In this document: positions 49,054 through 63,514 of the stretch, piece after piece
How the letters are laid out: every line of letters begins with the position of its first letter
Position numbering within the stretch: position 1 is the stretch's first letter
Source of the DNA: Chrysomallon squamiferum
Lineage: Eukaryota > Mollusca > Gastropoda > Neomphalida > Peltospiridae
Direction of reading: 5' to 3'
Assembly: GCA_012295275.1 (NCBI GenBank)
Contig: CM022666.1
Coordinates: forward strand, 2,364,616-2,428,615
Length of the DNA stretch: 64,000 nucleotides
The notes under the pieces: generated by a model
Database searches by the model: none
What the model saw: the letters and a program-made list of their open reading frames with translations, nothing else
Told to the model about the DNA's origin: nothing
Program-made: the position numbers and the translations under genes

Positions 49054-49681
49054 TTAATTCACACAAACACACATTTCCTCCAAAATATGTCAGCTTGCTT
49101 CGTTCAGTTTTATGTGAATTTGGAGGTTCATCAATAAATTTGAAGTCAAAACATTTATCATCTGAGGTATAAATGCTTACCTCTTATAAAATCTAAATTG
49201 TGAAGTCCCATACTTATGTTTAGTAAATCTAAATGTCTGAAGTCTAAATGTGTAAACTATATTGAAGAAACAATAAAACAAATAAAAATGTAGATAGATA
49301 AATAGTAATAATGTATAATAAAATGTTTCCAGCCAATTATTAAAAACAAAATTAATGTCTAGTTAGAAACATTTGGAGATAACCCTGCCCCTCAAACTGT
49401 CCTTTTGAGTACAATGCTTGCTACAAGAATGTGATTGTATGTTTGTACAATTTGGCAGTTTCATCATAAAGAATAGAAGTAAAATAATAATGAATCTCTA
49501 TGCCTGAAATTGCACTTAAAATTAAAAATGCATGTAATGTTATATTTGTCAATGCTGATGGAATTATTTAAATGATTTTGCTTTAGAAATGGAAGTAACA
49601 GCTGACCGTTTGGCAGTTTTAATGGAATAATGGTGGTTTGAAAAATGGAAGTAAATTGGTTCAACAAGAAAAAAAAAAAAG

Positions 49682-49714
<33 letters not shown>

Positions 49715-50419
49715 AACACCCCCCTCATTATAATGAATATAAATAAATAAATAAATAAATTTGGATTATAAGCTGAGAGTAATATTTCAGTAAAAAAAAC
49801 TTTTCACCATGTATATGAAAAATTATATATTTTGTGCAGAATAAAGAAAAACATTTAACTGACAAATCGACTATAGTGTGATGTTTTTTTGATAGCACAC
49901 AAAAAGAAATAAACTAAAAATCTAAATATATATATATTTCTTAAACTTTAAGCTTATTAAGCCAGAATACTGAAGCTTAAGTTTCCATTTAAAATTTTTA
50001 AATAGTTAAATGTATGTTTCTGAACTAAAAAATAATAATAAAAGGTAAAAAGTTTTGGGAAAAAACAATAAAGGTAACAACTAGGGTGGGGAAAGATTTA
50101 AGAAGATGTAAGGTAAGGCACATATTTATTTTTAAAAAACCTAAAAAAAAAAAAAAAAAAAAAAACCTAACTAATAATAAAATTAAACCAAACACTAATA
50201 ATAATAATAATAATAATAACATAATAAAATAGGGTTAAAAAATAAAATTCAAATTTTTTTTGGTAAAACCATTATATTGCCTTATATGACAGTATTTAAT
50301 GGGACTGATTCTAGTTCATTTATTAAGGACAATGGGCCATTTCATAAATTGTTGCTATTGTTACCATCATTTAATGTTCTAGACTCTCTTATTGTACAAA
50401 TTTAATGTTCCCACATATA

Positions 50420-50660
50420 ATTTTGTATACATTCTGATATAATTTTAATATATTCTGTACCATGCTTTTGTGTTTTTGATATAAAATAAGTGTAAATTCT
50501 GATATAATTTTAATATAATATTCTTTATCATACTTTTGTTTCTGATGCAATGTTCTAGTATAATGTTCCACATCAAATTCCAATGTAACTTTATTATGAT
50601 GTTCTCTTCTGTATGTTTGTTTATATTTCTGATATAAAACTTCTAGTACAACATAATTCT
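50420..50660. repeat. Degenerate repeats of a TTCTGATATAA phrase
   Basis: TTCTGATATAATTTTAATAT recurs at about 50428 and 50496. Related GATATAAAA and TTCTxxTATAATGTTC phrases occur through 50650. A decayed tandem repeat. Confidence 0.45.
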
Positions 50661-52766
50661 TTTACTATCTGAATGCAATGAATATGTGTACAATTCTGAT
50701 AAAAAATTAAATAACGCGACTGATACTAATACACTGTTCTATGAACCGTAACTCGAAATACTATTCTAGATTCCAGTGCTCAAGTAATTCTACACCTAGG
50801 TACAGTATTTTATGCTCTACATGACTATAGCATTTTACAGTATAAAATGATGTAATGTTTTAAAAGATATTTAATATATTCAGCAGTAGTTCAGATGCAA
50901 AGGCAGAAACCCCCTTTAATGTATGATTAAGACAACTTATGACTGTGAGATCAACATTATGTGTGTATGTATATATATATGTGTTTATATATTTTATATA
51001 TATAATTAAAGAATATTTTGCAGAACGTTTTTTTTTTTTAAATTACTACCTCATGAATCATGCATATTAAATTAAAAAGATGGGAGACGAGAAATGATTT
51101 AAAAATATTATCTACTCGTTTTTGTTACCTTATAAAGGTAACACTGGTTGCCATGGAAACAAGACTAGTGAAGCATTGATTTTAATCCTTATAAATTGTT
51201 AGAATGTTTACAATATTTTAAGATAAGCCCCCATCCCTCAACCCACCCCCACAAAAAAGGTGCAAATTTGGAAATACTAATGAATATAATAGGAGAAAAG
51301 GTGAATTTTTATTTTTCCATTCTGAATATCTGAATTGATGGAAAATTATTTTGCACTGATATTTTTTGTTTTAGCAGCTGAGAAATTAAACTTTAGCTAC
51401 AGTTCTGATAAATAACTAAATTATTTTAATTCGAAACAAACTTGCCTAACTTCTAGCAGTGGCTAATAATAATAATGTTTTTCTTTAAATCTAATTAAAA
51501 AAAACCTAGTTATCTAAGAAATGCTTATAAAACTAATAAAGACGTATAAATATATATGTATTTTTTATCGTAATTATCAAATATTTTACCATTCTTCCTT
51601 TTTCTTCTTTTTCAAGCAAATAAAAAAAGCATTTTTAAATCTTTACCCAATTAAGCAGGCAGAAAAGATGAAAAACAATGAAACAACATTTATATGTATA
51701 TTTCAGTTGTGCAAAATTTAAGTGTGAAAATTGTATAAAAACTTATAACAAGATAGAAAACATAATAACAGCAAATATTTGTGTAAAATATACTTCTCAA
51801 TCAATGAGAAATTTACAAAAATATACATTAATATGCATAACAACGTGCTTTTATCAATAATAAGTATATACGTTTTGAAATGGAAAAAAAAAGGACAAAT
51901 ACAAACATACATCTCATAATATACAAATATACTTATGTAACTTTTTTCTTTCTTTTTTTTGAATAATGAAATAGAAAAAAATGTTTAATATTTGAAAATA
52001 ATGAAGCTTTGTACAAATGAAATGAAAAACATATATCTTTTTACATAGATGATATTATCAAAACCAATCATACATACAAAAAGAAAAATGGAGTTGTCTA
52101 AGGGAAGTAACTCATACTTGCTACCACAAGGAACCTTATTAGAATAGATTAAATATATAATCTGTCATATAGAAAATAGTTCTGATAGTGAATATAAATG
52201 TATAAAACATTTTGATATCTTAAGAGGTAATTACAGGAAAAGACTACAGATGTGAAAAATAATATAAATAAAAGAAAAATGAACTTAAATTAGTTAACGT
52301 CTTCATTCAATCAAGTTTTTTTTTGTTGTTTTTCATATAAAAATAATTTATTAAATTTAATTAACATTTCTGCCTTCAGTTTTCATCATTAACTTTAAAA
52401 TTCTTGTGTTTAAAACTGAAATGTTAACAGGAAAAAGAATTATAATTTAACTGTTTGTTAATTTTGTTTTGTTGTATTGTAAGTTGTGATCATAATTTTC
52501 AAATATGTTCGTTGGTTAGCCACATGGATTTCAAAATTTATTATTTTTTGGTTGTCATTGTTCTTTAATTTTCTTATTCATCTAACTGTTTTTGAAAAAT
52601 TAATTATGGAATCAAATGAAATTGCCAAAAAAGAAAACAAATATAATAAAATAAGAGCAATGAAGCTGTATAACACAGGAAGTGATCTACAGAGAACAGC
52701 ATTGTTCACAGTCACTGCTTGATTTATACTTAATAAGCAAATGAAAAAAAAAAATATATATTTAAC

Positions 52767-52803
<37 letters not shown>

Positions 52804-54019
52804 GATGCATCAAAGTTCTTCAAAACCCAAAATCATAAATTTAAAAAAAAAAAAAATGTATCCACATATCCACAATAAAAAAAAAAAAACACAGAAAAAC
52901 TAGACATAATAAAATAAATAAATAAATAAAAAATATCCCTGTATATAACAAATTTCTTATTCAGTATATAGATATATAATCTATATATTTATGCCATTTA
53001 AAGATGAACTCAGAGAATTGCACTTACTGTCACAAAATAACTTCTGATAACACAAAACATAATAATAATAAGTGACAGACATACAGACAGACAGACAAAC
53101 GAAAAAAATATATTTTCTTTGGTAAAAAAACAGACACAAACAGACCAGCTGTTGTGATTAAATCGAGATCTTGGGAAAGAAGAAAAAAAATTAAAAAAAA
53201 AAAAATAATAATAAAGTTCAGTCACTGACTTTTGATATAAAAACACCTGTATGTCACAAAGCACACATCAGTTCGTTAAAGGTAGTTGAAATATTTTGAA
53301 ATGATCCGTGACAATCAAGGGAAAATATTGTTGTTAAATTATGCATTCTCACATTTTCACATCTTAAAATCTGTTCCCTCTCCAGACTTTGAACTCAAAA
53401 CCTCATTGTTATCATTTAGAAAAAGAAAAGAAAGTAATGAAGGTAATTTGGATAATATTTTTCATACTCCTTGATTTTACTGATAATCCTTTTACTATTA
53501 AAATATATAGTAAAAACATAATAATAATAGTGGAAAAGTTTCTCTGATTTTGGTTTTGACATTTTCAGTTTTCTATATAAATTTTAGAGTATCAAGAAAA
53601 AACACACAAAAAAAAAAAAAAAATAAAATAAAATAAAAAAAAACATTGTTGAAAGAAAAAAAACAATAAAACACAAAGAAAAATACTGAAATCTATTACA
53701 ATAAGTTATGTAACTTACATAGTAGAATAAAATAATTTGTAAATTACTAATAAGAGTTTATTATAATCATCTATACAAAATTAAAAAAAATTCTTGTATA
53801 TATTATGTATAAAGTTTTGGTTGATTTCTGCCAGATTCTTTTTGATTATAAAATCAGAAAAGTTCAGTTTTGGTACAAGTGAGACTTCTTACACCAGTAG
53901 CTTTGAAAAATTGTTTCTGACATCATTTTAATATTATTCTTACATAAACTATCATTTCAGAATAAAGAAATAAAAAAAAGGCACAGATTCTAAAAGGGCA
54001 TGGGTACATTTAATATAAA

Positions 54020-54300
54020 AATAATTCACAGGCACTGACATATATAGGAGATAACATAGGCAGATACATATATACAGAAGATAACACACTAACATATACA
54101 TTAGGCAACATATGGGTACCGACATACAAATAACACACTAACATAAACATTAGGCAACACATGGTTACCGACATACAAATAACACACAAACATATACATT
54201 AAACAACACATGGGCATGTAATAAATAACACAAAGGCTCAGTCACATAAAGAATAACATACAAAGTTACATGTGGACACAGACGTTATGCAGAGTAACAT
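54020..54300. repeat. 49-bp degenerate tandem repeat
   Basis: GACATACAAATAACACAC recurs 49 bp apart (54121 and 54170) with ACATATACATTAGGCAACA between. More diverged units extend on both sides. Confidence 0.7.
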
Positions 54301-55479
54301 TCAAGCACATTCAGAAAACAAGACTTGGGCACTGTCAAACACTGATGTGTAAACACTAACATATGATATACATATATAAAACACACATATACAGACAGTA
54401 AAACAGATGTATACATTTAAAAAAACACACACGTCACAGTCACTGAATTGTCCACATACAGATTCATCAGTATGAACACACATAAAAACCATAACATTAA
54501 CAGGGTCTGATATAAACACTTAAGCACCTTTGGTAGAATTCACAGTTCCTGGGGTGAAGGGGGGTGTGGGGATAAGTGGTTAGGGGATCTTGGGCAGTAC
54601 AAACAAAAAAAGAAGTAATAATAAATATACAAAATATAATAAAAAGGTGCATACAGGGAGAGAAGGTTTTGTACATTCAAAAACATATTACATGATTTCG
54701 TTATTTATTCAGATACTGTTAGATGCAAATTGATTTGAATAAGAAAATGAGATTTTTTTTCTTTTTTTTTTTTTTTTTTGCATGAATATTGTAATGAAAT
54801 AAATACACTGTTAATTCTTTAGACAAAACTCCCAACAAGTTGGGTGTCTCGGTCTTTTTCAAAATCCTTGATTTTTCACAGGTTTTGTTTCAAAGGTGTA
54901 AGAAGTCATCACTATGCAGGTATAAATACGCATGCATGCATGCACGCACACACACACATTGACCTTTATTTTATCTTACTACACAATATAAAAATGAATT
55001 GTTAATTTCAAGTTTTTAGTCAGAAAGTACAGTATCATTTCAAAGTAACCAAAACGGAAATTTTTTCATTTAAATGAAAATTGACCTCATTTCAGTGTTC
55101 TTGTTAATATGAACATTTAAGAGAAGTTACCAGTCATATCCTAGCAATACAAAAATGAAAGAAATGGTGTATAAATATAAATAAATAAAATATATATATA
55201 TATATACATATACCATTTCTTTATATATAATTTATTAAGAAACTTAATTTTACATTTATTTTAAACCAAACCCAAATTATTAAAAGGAAAAAAATAAAAA
55301 ATAAAAAATAAAAAAATTAATAAAAAGTGAACAAAATATAGAAGAAGTAGTTGAAAAACATTTATATATTATACTCCAATATTAATTTTTTTTTTTTAAA
55401 ATATAAGAATATAGAAACTGTAACAATTACTACCAGTAATGATAATAAAATAATTATATTTATATAGATATATATATTT

Positions 55480-56250
55480 GTATTTTCAGGCTGAAAAATG
55501 TGGAAGTTTTCTATGGAAATATAAATATAGGATAAATGCATTAATGGGAATATTCTAGACTGAATAGTGTGGAATTATTCTAAACTGAATCTTAGGAAAT
55601 ATTAAAGGCTAAATCCTGTGAGAATGATCAAGGCTGAATTTTGTTTCATTATAATCATCACAAATAAACTTTATGGAAAATGCAGATGAATAGTTAAAAA
55701 TATCCTCTAGATATCTCTTTTAGGTTGAATCCTTGACCTTTTTTTTTGATGGCTGCTAGTGTATCACAGCCTAGACAATTGAAGATGTCCATAATCCATA
55801 AAAAAAAACATGTTTTATACTGAAATACACAAGACTGAATCCAGTGGATGCACTTCAGGGTAAATTTCTGATGAAACATTTTTGGCTGAGTCGTTTGGAT
55901 ATATTATTTGTTGAATCCCAGAGATTAGTCGTAGCTTAATCCTGGAGATACAGCCTTAGAAATTATCCTGGAGAAATAGCCTTCGCTTAATCCTGGAGAT
56001 ACAGCCTTAGAAATTATCCTGGAGAAATAGCCTTCGCTTAATCCTGGAGATACAGCCTCAGATTAATCCTGGGGATACAGTCTTAGCTTAATCCTGGATA
56101 TATACCCTCATCTTAATCCTGGACGTGTAGCCTTAGCTTAATCCTGGAGATACGGAATCAGCTTAATCCTGGTAATATCGTGTTAGGTGAATCTTTGGAA
56201 TATATTCTTGGCTAAATCCTGTGTATATATTCCTGGGAAAGTCCTGAAGT
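55480..56250. repeat. 25/26-bp minisatellite next to the kinase stop codon
   Basis: GCTTAATCCTGGAGATACAG-type units. The TCCTGG phrase falls at 55940, 55966, 55991, 56017, 56042, 56067, 56092, 56117, 56142 and 56167. The first part alternates 26 and 25, a 51-bp pair unit. Increasingly diverged GGCTGAATCCTGTG units extend left to about 55480. It lies in the presumed 3' UTR. Confidence 0.85.
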
Positions 56251-56474
56251 AATCTAGAGAAACTGCAGGATATTTCTTTACACGAACCACAGATCATGTG
56301 ATGCTTCAGCTAGCATCATTAGTGCAAACCGTTCTAGCAAACAATTCTTTGGAAATATCCCGTTCTGGTCTCGGAGCTATGAATTGGGGTTCCTTCACAT
56401 AGAAAAGACTTTGGGTCATGTTGACTAAAAAAATAAATAAATAATAACAATAATAACATTTTTAAAAATCCTGT

Positions 56475-56570
56475 TCAGGTGGATTTCTCAAGAGCTACAT
56501 CTCTGTTGCAAAGTTCACGAATGCTCTGCTGGATTCGTTTCAAGTGGCCCACCTTTGTGACTCCAAGTTC
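56475..56570 (-). CDS. DGK terminal exon (end of SAM, stop)
   Basis: Encodes [31 protein letters not shown] and TGA (56477-56475). Completes the last SAM helix. Too short to be visible as a long ORF; found by extending RRDLK with the expected LGVTKVGH. Confidence 0.85.
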   Translation of the reverse strand, partial: ELGVTKVGHLKRIQQSIRELCNRDVALEKST

Positions 56571-57327
56571 CTAAAAAATGTTAAAAAAAAAAAAAAAAGA
56601 TTGTTATGATGTGATTTTGTCCTTACAATATTGATAAAATTATTGATAAATTAAGCTTTCCATCTTTCTGTTATGTATTGCGAAACATCATAAAAATGAT
56701 ATTTGTTTTCTTATTTTTTTACTAAAATCATATCATTAAATGTTAAACATATTAAAGAAGAAAATAGAATAAAATATAAACTAAAGATAAATTCGATCTA
56801 AATGTAGTAATTCACTTTATTTACAACTGTATTTTATAAATATTATTATATTATTTGCTATTATTATTATATATTTATTATTATTATTATTTTATTTATC
56901 ATGATCATGATCCTCATTATCATCATTATCATCACTAGTATATTTATTATCGTTATTCAAAGGTGATAATTAAAACTAAACTAAAACAACTATATTTAAA
57001 ATAATCTAGACAAAAATGTTTTTCTTGAAAAAAAAAGAAAACAAAAGTCTAATTTTTATTTTTTTCAGTTTACCTTTAAATCTCTTCTCTCTAGTGTAAG
57101 CAGTTCGGTGCCTTGTATGTCATGACTGATAAAACTGTCTCTGTACTCAACAAGTCCCAGACTATCCAGCCACTGACCCACTTCTTCTGCTGACCATTGC
57201 TTGACGTCATATCCTGAGGGGAGACAACCTCGGAGTTTCTCCTTTTCCTTTCCCTTGCCTTTCAGCTTGCTGTAAACTTGTCGAAATTTTCCCTGTTTGT
57301 GTCTTTTGTGTTCCAGCAAAATTACCT

Positions 57328-57359
<32 letters not shown>

Positions 57360-59023
57360 AATTGTTTTTTGTTTTGTTTAAAAAAATTAAAAGTAAGTAA
57401 AGTGACCTGTTTTGAAAAATAATTTTACAAAAGAAATGGGAAATAGTGCAACAAGAATTTTTTTTATTTTTTTTATTTATTTACTTTTTAAATTATGTTT
57501 TATTTTTTAATTTACAATGTTTTAAATTTGTATTTTATTTATTTCACACTTATAAATATTATTCTCTTTCATGTTTCAAAGTGAATGCATGGACGTTTCA
57601 TTTTAAATGGTAGAGATATTATTTGTGTGTTTCCTAGAAAAATTTATATATTTATACATTTATATTAAAAAAGTCATAATAAACAATAATATGTGTGTGT
57701 ATATATTAAAAAAAAAAAAAAAATAATAATAATAAATAAATGTTAAAAATAAATGTGCTATATTATTACTGCAAACACTAATTCACCAAACCATGCACTA
57801 ATTTTTCATTTTATTATTATTTTGTTTTCACTTGCCTCTTCTACAGGCGGTACATCCTGTATAACTCCACCAATCTCTGACACTTTCTTCATCTCCAGCT
57901 CAATGTTAGACAAACCTGAACTCAACTTAGCTTCCAAGTCTGGCAGTAAGGGCTGTAACAAAATAAAAATAATAATAATGATAATAATGGCAGTAGTAGT
58001 AGTAGTAGAAATAATAAAAATAATGACAGATGCTGACAATAATAAAATGATGATGATAAAAAATTAATCTTTATTTTAGTTTTTGTTACTAATAATTAAT
58101 AATAAAATATTCATTGTTGAAAATTTAGGATATCACTAGCACCATGAATTCTTGTATACTAAAACTTCTACTACCAATACTACTACTATTTTAAATTTTT
58201 TAAATATAATTAGATACTTTATAATGACAAATTGCATTATTGTGATTACTTGTCCACAAACAATCAAGTACGGTAATAAAATGACAAAGTAATACTTAAC
58301 AATAATTTTATTTAATAATTACTTGAAACATTATGGGTCATTAAGGTTTAAGCATGTTTGTCCAGGGCCCACAATATCTCATCCTGAATCTTAACTGCAT
58401 TAGAGAGTTTTAGTATTTAAACTAAATTAATTTAATTTCAAAAATAAAAAAGGATTTAACAACAACATAATTCTATAATGTTGAAATGATAACTACATTT
58501 TTTTCATATTTCAGTGTTATTAAAAGTTAAACAGTGTGTACGTGGCTTTAGTATTAAAATTGTTCGTACGAGTTCAGCAGCTTTGTCAGTGAGGAAGACA
58601 TTGGCCTCATCGTACAGCAGACGTATACTCTGCAACAGATCAGCAACCTGACTCCTCAACGTCGGCTACAAAATTAAAAAAATGTAAAATTTCAAATACG
58701 AATGTTTTTACATGAGATTGTAAGCGTTTGTATAAGCATTTTGACATTGACTGAAATCATTGTAACTAATTTGATTATGAAGTTTTAATACAGGATGAAG
58801 TCATTATAATTAATAATAATTTTAATTGGCTGAAATTATTATAGTCATTTTTATAAAATATTTTAATACTGGCTAAAAATTATTACAAGCATTTCTGTAC
58901 CAGTTTTTGAGGTAAGTTATTAGAAAAGTTCTTCATATGTAAATATTTTCATTTGTTAATGTTTATGTGTATGTATATGTATATGGATTTTAAAATGTAT
59001 ATCTTTTTTGCAGACGTGTTACC

Positions 59024-59058
<35 letters not shown>

Positions 59059-59516
59059 CATCAGGATAATTTAATATTATTATTGTATTTTTTAAAACAT
59101 GAATTGCTGGATCACTTTAAAAAAAAAAAAATGAAATGTTACATTAAAAAAAAAAGGATTTCTGGATAAGATTTTTAAGAGCTTTATAAATGTGCTCTTT
59201 CCTTTAAAAATATCAAAACTTTTCCATTAAATAAAATCTCACATATCATATTTTAAAATTAACTATAATAAAAAAAAGAATAAATAACAACACGATCATT
59301 CAAAAACAAGAATAAACCTCTACTTTTTGTAATATATATTCACTGTGGATGCAGTATCTTACAAGAGGTGTGAAGTTTTGGATATGAAGTATGCAGCGTT
59401 TTTTGAATGGAAGTAGGCTAACTGTACAACAGGATTTCAGGTGAAACAACACAAAACTGTAAAATTCAACAGTAAACTACTCTAAACCTGCTTCTCTAAC
59501 CAGCCTACAGTATGAA

Positions 59517-59551
<35 letters not shown>

Positions 59552-60569
59552 ATTAATTAATTAATTAATATATTAATATACAGAACAATTGAAACATCTC
59601 TTAGTTCAAACTTAGTATAGTTTCAAGTGTCTAAAATGAATTAAAAATGCAATGGCAACTATTGGACTTATCTTAAAAATAAAAATAATTAAATAAATAA
59701 ATAAATAAATAACCATAACAGCAGTAAAATCAAATAAAAATATCTCTCCATCCCCCCAAAAAACTATAAAAACAACAATTACTAAGAACAATGAAAATTA
59801 ATAATCATCATCATCATCATCATTTTAAATCATTTTCATTACAATCACACCAGTTGTAATATTCTTAACAACAAAGACAAGAAAAGCAACAATATTAAAA
59901 TATTACTTAATAATAACAATAATAGAAAAACAAAAATTACAAATACACACATCCACAGAAATACAATGTTCAGAACAACATTCAGCATTAAGGAACAACA
60001 ACAACTACTACTACTACAACAACTAAAGAACATTACCTAGATAACAATAAACTATAATAAACTTTTGACAAAATGTGTATTGGCTATTGTCTTACAACTT
60101 ATTTATCATAACAGTGCACTTCAATCAAAAAAATTAAAAAATTAAAAAAATTAAAATGTTTGTTAGTGTTTCATTCAAATTCTAGATTAAATTACATGCA
60201 GACATTCATTGTACATCCAAAAAAATTTAGTGTAAAAATAAAACAAGAATACTAACTGAATTTAAATAATTACACTATCAAAACTGATTTAAAAATATGA
60301 TTAACCAAAGTTTGTGGCATCTTTTACAAAAGGTTCAATAGAGATTTAAATAGAGATTAAAAATATATTTTCAAAACTGATTTAAATAAAAATTAAAATA
60401 GGATTCAGAACTTTTTAAAAGGAATTAAATGGGATTGAAAACTATTTTTAATTTAAAGAAGACTGTAGAATATACAAACATAAGAAGTGTAATACCAAAA
60501 AAAGGTTATTTCATTTTTGTATATTTCTTTGATCTGACAATACTATTATTATTATCACTATTATACACT

Positions 60570-60606
<37 letters not shown>

Positions 60607-61020
60607 CTGACTATTCATAAATGTGCAGTCACATATACACATCTTACATTCTCATCAAAGTCCAAAAAATATCAAAACATGGCAGACTTGAAAACAATTA
60701 AAATGACATCAAACTCTTTATAACACACTTGAATCAAAATTTAAAAAAAATACACATAAAAACAATAAATAAATAAAAATGAAAAATAGGCAAATAAATA
60801 AATAAATAAATAAATAAATACATAATAATAAAAATTAAAAATAAAATTAAAAAGTAAGTTAAATAAAAAAATTAACTAAAATAATAATAATAATAATAAT
60901 AAAAATATAATAATAATATAAAAATAATAAAATATAATAATAATAATATAATAATAATAAAATAATAAAAATAAAAATAATAATAATAAAATAAAAAAAA
61001 TAATAATAATAATAATAATA

Positions 61021-61077
<57 letters not shown>

Positions 61078-61283
61078 TAAAAATAAAAATAAAAACAATT
61101 AATAAAAACGTATCAAGGTAGAACAAAGACGTCTATGTCAACATGCGGGATCAAGGTGTGTACAAAATAATAAATACACGTAAGTAATACAGGTGTGTTT
61201 TTTTTTTGTTTTTTTTGTGCAGGTGACAACAACATACAAACCCCACCTGGCTTGTTTCTGATTGATCCCCCGAATCAAGCTAG

Positions 61284-61320
<37 letters not shown>

Positions 61321-63185
61321 TGCCTGTAAACTTGAGTTAAAAAAAAAAAATATACCAACACAACCCTTGCAGTTGTTTGCATAATAAGAATGGATTCTGT
61401 TATAAAATATTTTCTTTATCAGTGGAAATCCCTTTATTTTATTTTATTTTTTATTTATTATTTTTTTTACAAATATTTTTTTGCATACCTTGATCTGGAA
61501 ATTAGAATGGTAATGGTGTTCCAAACAGTAATTTTTGAAAATAAATTTTTATTTATTTATTTACTTATTTATTTATTTATTTATTTTTTTTATGTGCTTA
61601 TTTTTGAAAAGCAAGGGCTGTGTTTTGAATCATAATAAATTTAAAAAAAAATTTAAAAAATTAAGTAAAGTAAAAAAATATATTGTTTACAATTTTTAAA
61701 ATAAATTTAATATATGTATTATTTATTGTATACAAAATATTGTAAATATATATAAAAAAACAATTATTAAAAGTTCAAAATGAAAAAAAGAACTAAAAGG
61801 TTTTTGCAAATTAAAAAGCTATTTAAAAAAACCCCATCTTCTTAGAAAAATAAATTTTAATAAAAATACAGAAAAATAATTATTTTCTAAAACAAAACAA
61901 TAAAAACCCAGAAAAAAATAATTTAAACATTAATAATTATTATTAAAAGGAAGAACACATTTAAAAAAAAAAATAATAATAAAAAAAAAAAAAAATGTAA
62001 TTTAAAAAATAAAAAATAAAATGTGCTTATCATACATTTATACTAATTTAGTTAAGAATTTAGAATTTTGTGTAAATGAAATTTGTTTCCAGGTTTTTGT
62101 GCCAAATCTGGATAAGAGTTTACAATCTGGAAACAACTCCACAAGATGTTTTACAAAATTCACATTCAAATAACACAAAACACTTACAATGTTATTAAAA
62201 TAAAAATTAACATTGTTATGAAAAGAATAAATTGGCATTTAATAAATGTTATACTAACTTGTTCTAAATATTAATACAGTTATTTGAGAATTCCTGGTAT
62301 TAATAAATGTTATACTAACTTGTTCTAAATATTAATACAGTTATTTGAGAATTCCTGGTATTAATAAATGTTATACTAACTTGTTCTAAATATTAATACA
62401 GTTATTTGAGAACTCCTGGTATTAACAAATGGTTATACAGTTATTAATATAATTAAGGGATACTTTAAAAAGATATTTTAAAACATTTCTAAATATTTAA
62501 TTAAAAGAAAGTAGTACATTGACATTAAAATTACATTGTTATTAAACATACTAAATTTATAATGTAAATATTACAAAACTTGTTTTAATAATTATAAAAT
62601 GGTTTGGATTTCTGTACTAATGAAATAAAATTATTATGTTATTAAAACAATAAATTTTGGTTTAATAAATATTAAGTTAGTGTTTTCTAAATATGAATAA
62701 AATTATTTATATTCTTATAATTTTGTTATCAAAATAATGGTTAGACTATTATTAAAAGAATACATGCAATTTATTTATTTATTTATTTATTTATTTATTA
62801 TTTTTTAAAACTAATATTTAATGAATTGTTCTAAATAATAATAAAATTATTTTTGATTTTGTTATTAATAAAATAAATCATTATTAAAACAAAATCATAT
62901 TTCAAATTTAGGTTAAAAATGTTAAAACTAAAAACCATAACAAAAATTGTTTTAGTCTTCAATATATTAAATAAATAATTACATTGTTGTTATAACAGTA
63001 ATTACAGTGTTTTAATAATGCATCTACTTGTGAAATACAGGATTGTAAAGTAATACATTTATAACATAACAACAAGAAATTTTATAATCTCTATATAAAT
63101 AAACAAATAAATAAATAAATAATAACAAAAATAACAGTACAAAAGTAAATATATAAAAAACATAATAATAATAATAATAATAATG

Positions 63186-63216
<31 letters not shown>

Positions 63217-63472
63217 TAACAATATCAAAAATAAAATATTCATCTGAAAATGCTTTTTCATTTCATCAACCATCAAATGTATTTAAAAATATCTCTTCTA
63301 AATTTGTTATTTTCTTTATTAAATTCATAAAACAAAATCAAATTTTGATATTTCACAAAAAACTGACTGTTGTAAACTAACAGGAAAACTTTATTAATCA
63401 GAGTTGAAAAACCAAAAAAAAACCCCCATCAAACTGAAATTTCTTAATCAACTGACTAATATATTTTATTTA

Positions 63473-63514
<42 letters not shown>

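Larger units (their letters stand above)
48430..56474 (-). other. Probable long 3' UTR / downstream region of the diacylglycerol kinase gene
   Basis: Eight kilobases after the minus-strand stop at 56475 with no coding exon on either strand. AT-rich, with poly(A) tracts (48899-48918, 49689-49710), TA runs (49020-49050, 55192-55206), an AAT run at 52765-52802 and several tandem repeats listed separately. How much is transcribed cannot be told from sequence. Confidence 0.4.
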
